Positions 59,268 to 64,000 of a stretch of 64,000 nt of DNA are shown here, piece after piece. A program made the translations under genes and the position numbers. The stretch is taken from assembly GCA_010645155.1 (NCBI GenBank), contig JAAGOF010000319.1, positions 88,594 through 152,593 on the forward strand, read 5' to 3'. Numbering within the stretch: position 1 is the first letter of the stretch; the number at the start of each line of letters is the position of its first letter. This stretch comes from Tigriopus japonicus. Its lineage: Eukaryota; Arthropoda; Copepoda; Harpacticoida; Harpacticidae. The notes below the pieces were generated by a model that was given only the letters and a program-made list of their open reading frames with translations, was not told the origin of the DNA and did no database searches.

Positions 59268-60249
59268 CAGGGTTGGTCGGGGATCAACTTTTTTGATTTA
59301 TCCCCTTTACCCGGGGATAAATGGGATAAATTGGGGGATAAACGGGATAAATTGGAGGACAAACAGGATAAACGGGGGGATAAACGGGATGAACCGGTGG
59401 ATAAACGAAATAAGGCCAATTTTGTTCCAATTTTGACATGTTTGAATAATTTTTGGCATCCCTGAAAGTAGCCAATCAAACTACAGGCTTAATATAAATA
59501 TAAATGAAATATATTTACAATATTTAACAGAATATATTACGGAAAAAATGTTATATATTATTAAATTAACAAAAATATGTTACAAAAAGCCTACAATTGA
59601 CGGTACTTGCTTAGACGTGATGAAATTGAAGAAATCTTCCAAAGTTGAAGATTATCTAAGTCAGAAAACTTCATGCTCAGTAAATGTTATACAGAGACAC
59701 AAAAATGAACTTATTTCTAGAAATTAGGGAAAAATGTTTGAAAAAGGAGGGACTCCCCCTTTATCCCCGTTATTCCCTGGAGGAAAATTGCGTTAATCCC
59801 AATAAACGGGACGCTTTATGGTTTAGATAGTCAACCAACTTACCCTGCAATATTCCTACTGAGCGGACAACTTGTATCAGATTGCAGATGCGAAGTTGCA
59901 TTTTAACTTCGGAAACACAAACAAATAAAAGCTAAAAACCTGGGAGTTTTCATTGTACTAGTGGAAATAATTTTTGTGTGGGACTTAATTGAAAAAAGTG
60001 AGATTTTGAGGGAAATGTATTGTTAGGGAAATTTGTGAATAATTATAGAAATAAGGAAGAAATGCTTGAAACGTAGGCAAAAATGCTTGAAGAGTAAGAT
60101 AAGAAAAAATGCTTGAAAAGTAGGAAAAAAGCTTGAAAAGTAGGAAAATCCCGTTTATCCCTATTACTAGTGGAAGGAAAATCCCGTTTATCCCAAGGGG
60201 GATAAACGGGACTCTTTTTGGAGGGGATAATCCCCCCCGACTAACCCTG
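59268..60249. mobile_element. 982-bp hAT element with CAGGGTTRGTCGGGG ends
   Basis: The ends CAGGGTTGGTCGGGG and CCCCCGACTAACCCTG are flanked by a perfect CTTACGTC duplication (59260-59267 and 60250-60257). Near the left end is a tandem of degenerate GGGATAAACGGGATAAATTG units. Matching CCCGTTTATCCC units stand near the right end, forming subterminal repeats. There is no transposase, so it is non-autonomous. It contains a SINE-like tail fragment. Confidence 0.93.
59868..59930 (+). mobile_element. Truncated SINE/LINE 3' tail inside the hAT element
   Basis: TTGTATCAGATTGCAGATGC, then GAAGTTGC and an ACACAAACAAATAAA tail, parallels the last part of the SINE at 39372-39825 (CTCTATCAGATCATAGCTGC, GAAGCTGC, ACAAACAAAC). 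Confidence 0.5.
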
Positions 60250-60278
60250 CTTACGTCCCATTTTATTCGTTTCTTCCA

Positions 60279-60528
60279 GGGGTCGGCAACCCACCCCTTT
60301 TTGGTTGAAGGCCCACCTTTTTGATTATGCGTTGTCAAGGGCCCACCAAACAGACGTTGGTAGGTCCAAGGGCACACAAATTATTGATCAAAGAGCTTTG
60401 GGCCCACGATTACTTGATGTCTCACGGGCGCACTATTTTGGACTTCCCCCATAGCTCCTAGGCCCATCAAAGAGTACCATTGATTGGGCCCACATGTGGG
60501 CTGCGGCCCACTGGTTGCCTACCCTCGG
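60279..60528 (-). mobile_element. hAT MITE, CAGGGGTCGGCAAC family, copy 3
   Basis: Inverted relative to copies 1 and 2. Its ends are CAGGGGTCGGCAACC and GGTTGCCTACCCTCG, and the interior is GGCCCACC-rich. It sits only 21 bp past the target duplication of the 982-bp element. No target duplication was found. Confidence 0.85.
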
Positions 60529-60604
60529 CCTAAAAAATGGGACATTGGCCAGAGAGGTCTAAGTACAACAATTAAGACATTTGGTTACAAATGTGACACA
60601 TCCT

Positions 60605-61482
60605 CCGGGGTACACCACTTAAAATCGGACATGAATAATTGATAATTTGAGGGAACTAAGCCGTCGAACCAAAAAGCACTTGTGACAAATGATATTGATA
60701 GCAACAATATTCAATAGATATATTACCAAGTTATTCGTCATAGAGGCCCTTGCTTTTAACCACGGTCTTGAATCTCCTCTCTGCACATGAGCAAGTGATC
60801 TGCACCTGCTCTGCTGGAATTTTAGTCCATGCAGCTTTAAAGGCTGCAGCCAAGGAATCCAATTTTTTTAAACCTATACTCCCCACCTTTTCCTCCAGAA
60901 TGGCCTAACATTTTTTTGGGGGGGTGGGGGCGGATTTTTTAATACCGATACAAGGAATGGGATTCCCTGTAAAGAGAGTTAATGATTAATATAATTTATA
61001 AAATTACCGTTTCTATGAAATTTGATCAACCAATGAGTTACTGTTGGCAGCTCTGTACAACCCTTGAATAACGGGTCAGGAATATTATTTAAAAATTGTC
61101 CAATCCTGCCTTAAATGCTGTTTGAGGATCAGCTGCTACATATTCCAGACGAAGACGAAGATGGGCAACAAATTAAACAATGAAGGATCCCGATAAAGAA
61201 GAGCGGAGAACTTCTTTGATCGAACTAATTTAAATTCTTAGATTTAGATCTAAAGAAGCCTTAAAGCAATGTTCTTCACAGACAAGCCTTGATTTACCAA
61301 TCTTTTTACAAGCATCTTTCTTGGTTGCCTTTTTTCTTGTTAAAACAGCTTAAGTCTCCAAATCCTCTCAAAATAATAACAAGTGATTGGCCTATGAGCT
61401 GGATTTGGGGGTCTTCACGCTAAAATTAAAATTGGCTGGCCTTTATCAAACATGTGTCCGATTTTAAGTGGCGCACCTTGTA
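60605..61482 (-). mobile_element. Tc1/mariner remnant with terminal repeats
   Basis: The inverted ends both contain CCACTTAAAATCGGACA, at about 60614-60632 and 61457-61475. Between them a minus-strand frame (about 60735-60912) ends at TAA and contains AFKAAWTKIPAEQVQITC and VVKSKGLYDE, the usual C-terminus of a DDE transposase of this superfamily. The catalytic domain is missing; a G-rich run marks the break near 60915-60940. Confidence 0.7.
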
Positions 61483-62190
61483 CTTGAGTTAACGTCGCTT
61501 TCTTACTGCCTGGACAATGCGAGCTAACCGTGAGACTTTTCTACCCTTTCGCTCCATGAAAAGGCACAACAAAGCCTACGTGCCTTTTTCACCTTGTGAC
61601 CTTTTTTACCGTGGTATTTTTAACTCATGACTTTGTTATTAGGACATTTAAATTGTGACCCTTTTTTCAGTGACCTTGCCGTGGCACTTTATATACGAGG
61701 TCAATGAGCACCAAATGTGAATCGTTTCTCAAATTTGATTCCCTTTGAAAGGTAATCTTAAAATGAAAGCGCCGTAATTATAAATGAGGCGATGGATAAG
61801 GATTCTCAAATTCCCTACTAGCATGTACCATAATCAAGAATTTAGAAATCAGAGGCTCATCTACCCTCAAAGAAAAGCCCAAACCCGACAATTTAGGAGC
61901 ACAGCTTCTCCTGAATGGGATTCATGATGAGGTCTAATAATCGTTCTAAATACCCAATAAATGGTTGGATCTTTGTACTTCGATATTTGACGAAGTCAAA
62001 TGTGTTCTTGAACAAATTCATTATTCTGTGAAATCGGATCCACATGAGCTATCTCTTTTAAAAATCGGATCACCAAGCGTTCATATGAACTAGTCAAGGA
62101 TTATCTAAAAGGTCCAATAATTGAAACCAAACGTTTTGTCCCAAAGAATGCTTCACCAAAACCTAAATCAAAGCCGAATGCGAAAGGCTA
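61483..62190. other. Stretch without recognised features
   Basis: No gene or bounded repeat was seen. A patch of GTGACCTTTTTT-like units lies at 61590-61680. Confidence 0.4.
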
Positions 62191-62194
62191 GTAC

Positions 62195-62890
62195 TCATAA
62201 AAAACAGAATTTACCTTCAAATTCAAATATATTTCGAGGAACAGGAAGACCCTGGTTGGTCCAGAATTCTAGATTAGGACAGAGCCCATGAATGCTCTTG
62301 AAGACGTACAGTATCAGATACCTTTCATACCTTCTCTGAGAACTGTACAACCCTAACTTCTGGAGCCTCTCCCAATACGAGAGCTCTCTCATTCCTGCGA
62401 TGTTCCTAGTGAAACATCTTTGGACCTGCTCGACCTTTTGCAAACCAGCCGAACTCATTGGAGCCCAAATGGGTGAGGCATATTCAAGATGCGGCTGAAC
62501 AATCGACTTGTACAGAGAAGGGTGTTACCAATTAGAAAGATAAAAGTTAATAACTGTTTTTTTTTTCATCCAGTTAAATAACTGGTATTCTTTCAGCTAA
62601 ATCAATTAATTTCAATTTGCACCTAATAGCTTCTGACCAATTTTAGAACATCATTTTTGAGTAACACCAGTAATTTTCTCCATTTATAACAGTCTGATTT
62701 GTCAGAAACTAAATTAACTGAAATATCAGTTAATTAACTGATATGCTGATTATTTAACCGATAACTGATTTCCTTGAAACACCAGTTAATTCACATGAGC
62801 ATTGTAACACCATATCTGGGCTTGAAAGTGTGATCAAACCACACCCACTTTCGACTGGATGTGCTCATTGAACTTTTCAATACATCTTAA
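62195..62890 (-). pseudogene. 3' part of a LINE reverse-transcriptase ORF, interrupted
   Basis: From 62520 down to a stop at 62195 the minus strand encodes LYKSIVQPHLEYASPIWAP, then KVEQVQRCFTRNIAGM, LSYWERLQKLGL and RRYERYLILYVFKSIHG. This is the conserved region after the polymerase domain in Jockey/CR1-type LINEs. Upstream, an element occupies 62521-62811; beyond it, FNEHIQSKV (about 62850-62880) looks like the preceding LINE segment, followed by an in-frame stop. The copy is dead. Confidence 0.75.
62521..62811. mobile_element. MITE inserted in the LINE fragment
   Basis: The ends GGTGTTACC and GTAACACC are short and inverted. The 291-bp interior is built of CAGTTAATTAACTG-like palindromes. 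LINE-like sequence continues on both sides, which marks it as an insertion. Confidence 0.6.
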
Positions 62891-63212
62891 ACTTTATTAT
62901 CTTGATTTCTGTCCTTGTTTATTGGAGTAATCCAAAAAGTCAGGTCTTTAGACTTGTAGTAAAATATGGTTGCATATCTACGACTTCGGTAGTATTAACC
63001 CAAACCGGAACCATTTTTTGGTCCAAGAAAGTGTTTTTACAAGGTCACTTAAACAACTGTTTGGAGGTTTCAAGTTGATAAATTAGTGAAGAACATTTTC
63101 AAATTAGTTCACTTAATAAGAAAATGGCCACCCCCATACTAACAATGTTTTAATTGGTATGGGTGAAGGTAAATAGTCTTCGTGCTTCTTTATTTTAGAG
63201 TTCAAAATACGA

Positions 63213-63786
63213 GGGGTATCCAGACTAGAGGTAGACTGGGCCTATAACTCGTCAGCAAGTGCGATTTTTGGATGCCTGATAAAGAATCGAAATCAAGATT
63301 TATCTCTTATGAGCAGATGTTATTTTACATGATTTGTTGTAAGGCAATCATGTTCGATGATTTAATTAGACAAGGTATGATGGGCAACCCCTGTATACAT
63401 AGAAAATAAGCCTCAAAAGCGAGCAACTAGTCAAAAATCAAGTACACTATAAAGCCAAGACGTTTCACATCAAAAGCTACCACTTTTTTACCTCAAATAT
63501 TCATCAAATATTGGTATGGGTGGTTGAACAACGTCTTAACTTTCCAGCATAATGCATTTTAACGTGTTTCTTGCTTTTGACATCGATGTTCAAAAACGTG
63601 CAGGGGTCGCACAACATACCTTTTCTAAATAAATCAGCACTATGAACTGGATTACCTGACAACAAATCATGTGTAATATCATCTGCTCAAAAGAAATATA
63701 TCTTGATTTTGATTTTCCATCAAGCATCTAAAAATCGCACTTGTTAACGAGTTACAGGCCCAGTCTACCTATAGTCTGGATACCCC
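63213..63786. mobile_element. 574-bp element with long inverted ends (GGGGTATCCAGAC)
   Basis: Ends read GGGGTATCCAGACTAGAGGT and its near inverse. The match extends about 70 bp (GACTGGGCCTATAACTCGT, AAGTGCGATTTTTGGATGC), with weaker pairing beyond. There is no ORF, and the family is not identified. Confidence 0.8.
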
Positions 63787-64000
63787 ACGTAACTAGAATC
63801 CGAGAATTCTTGCATACAAGGGATTTTCACGTACTCTAGAATATTTGAAGGCTTTTAAAGAGATCCTTAGTGTTAACTGTACAAGACAAAAATAGGGAAA
63901 ATATTTTGAACCTTGTTCAGAATGTTTCATTCGCATGAATAGATAAATCAATTTCTCCCATGATAGAGCGAAAATATGTGAATAAAGTAGCCAGCATAGG
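63787..64000. other. Window end, nothing recognised
   Basis: AT-rich DNA without recognised features. Confidence 0.5.

Noticed and set aside
59226..59479. Repetitive Asp/Lys (plus) or Ser/Leu (minus) frames
   Set aside because: These are translations of the GGGATAAAC tandem in a non-autonomous hAT element, not a gene.

Overview
The window is nuclear DNA from a multicellular animal. Genes are split by GT-AG introns from 62 bp to about 8.7 kb, intergenic and intronic DNA is AT-rich, and most of the sequence is transposon debris. The proteins look like arthropod orthologues. The dense load of short hAT and TA-flanked elements, a tRNA-derived SINE and LINE fragments would suit a crustacean such as a copepod, but that is inference and the species cannot be fixed from the sequence.

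Layout. (1) 1-9.2 kb: a minus-strand reading frame with three CCCH-like zinc fingers at the left edge, an orphan exon resembling the end of an HMG-box protein, a frameshifted coding relic with a Cys-rich N-terminus, a broken reverse transcriptase, and one copy of a 460-bp TA-flanked repeat. (2) 9.2-11.35 kb, minus: a three-exon gene for a methylcrotonoyl-CoA carboxylase beta-chain homologue whose C-terminal active-site loops are replaced. (3) 12.6-14.8 kb, plus: the spliceosomal protein SF3B4 in three exons, divergent from (2). (4) 17.9-31.0 kb, plus: an SLC5-family sodium/solute symporter in 13 coding exons, with an 8-kb first intron full of repeats. (5) 31.0-47.1 kb, minus, tail-to-tail with (4): a five-exon gene for an unrecognised type I membrane protein of 590 residues. 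Its introns hold a SINE, several hAT-like elements, a foldback structure with inverted minisatellite arrays, and two plus-strand candidate exons resembling a nuclear-receptor ligand-binding domain. (6) 47.3-64 kb: two candidate minus-strand exons of an unrecognised Cys-rich protein, then mainly transposons: hAT elements with 8-bp target duplications, a mariner remnant, and a LINE 3' part interrupted by a MITE.

The four well-supported genes form no pathway. MCCC2-like acts in mitochondria (leucine-pathway family), SF3B4 in U2 snRNP, the SLC5 protein and the 590-residue protein at membranes. The main interest is the apparent pseudoenzyme, the unknown membrane protein, and the repeat architecture, which includes nested insertions and a 19-bp TA-flanked relic consisting only of transposon ends. 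All exon models were made by eye from splice motifs, phase and homology remembered from the families; no alignment or database search was run.
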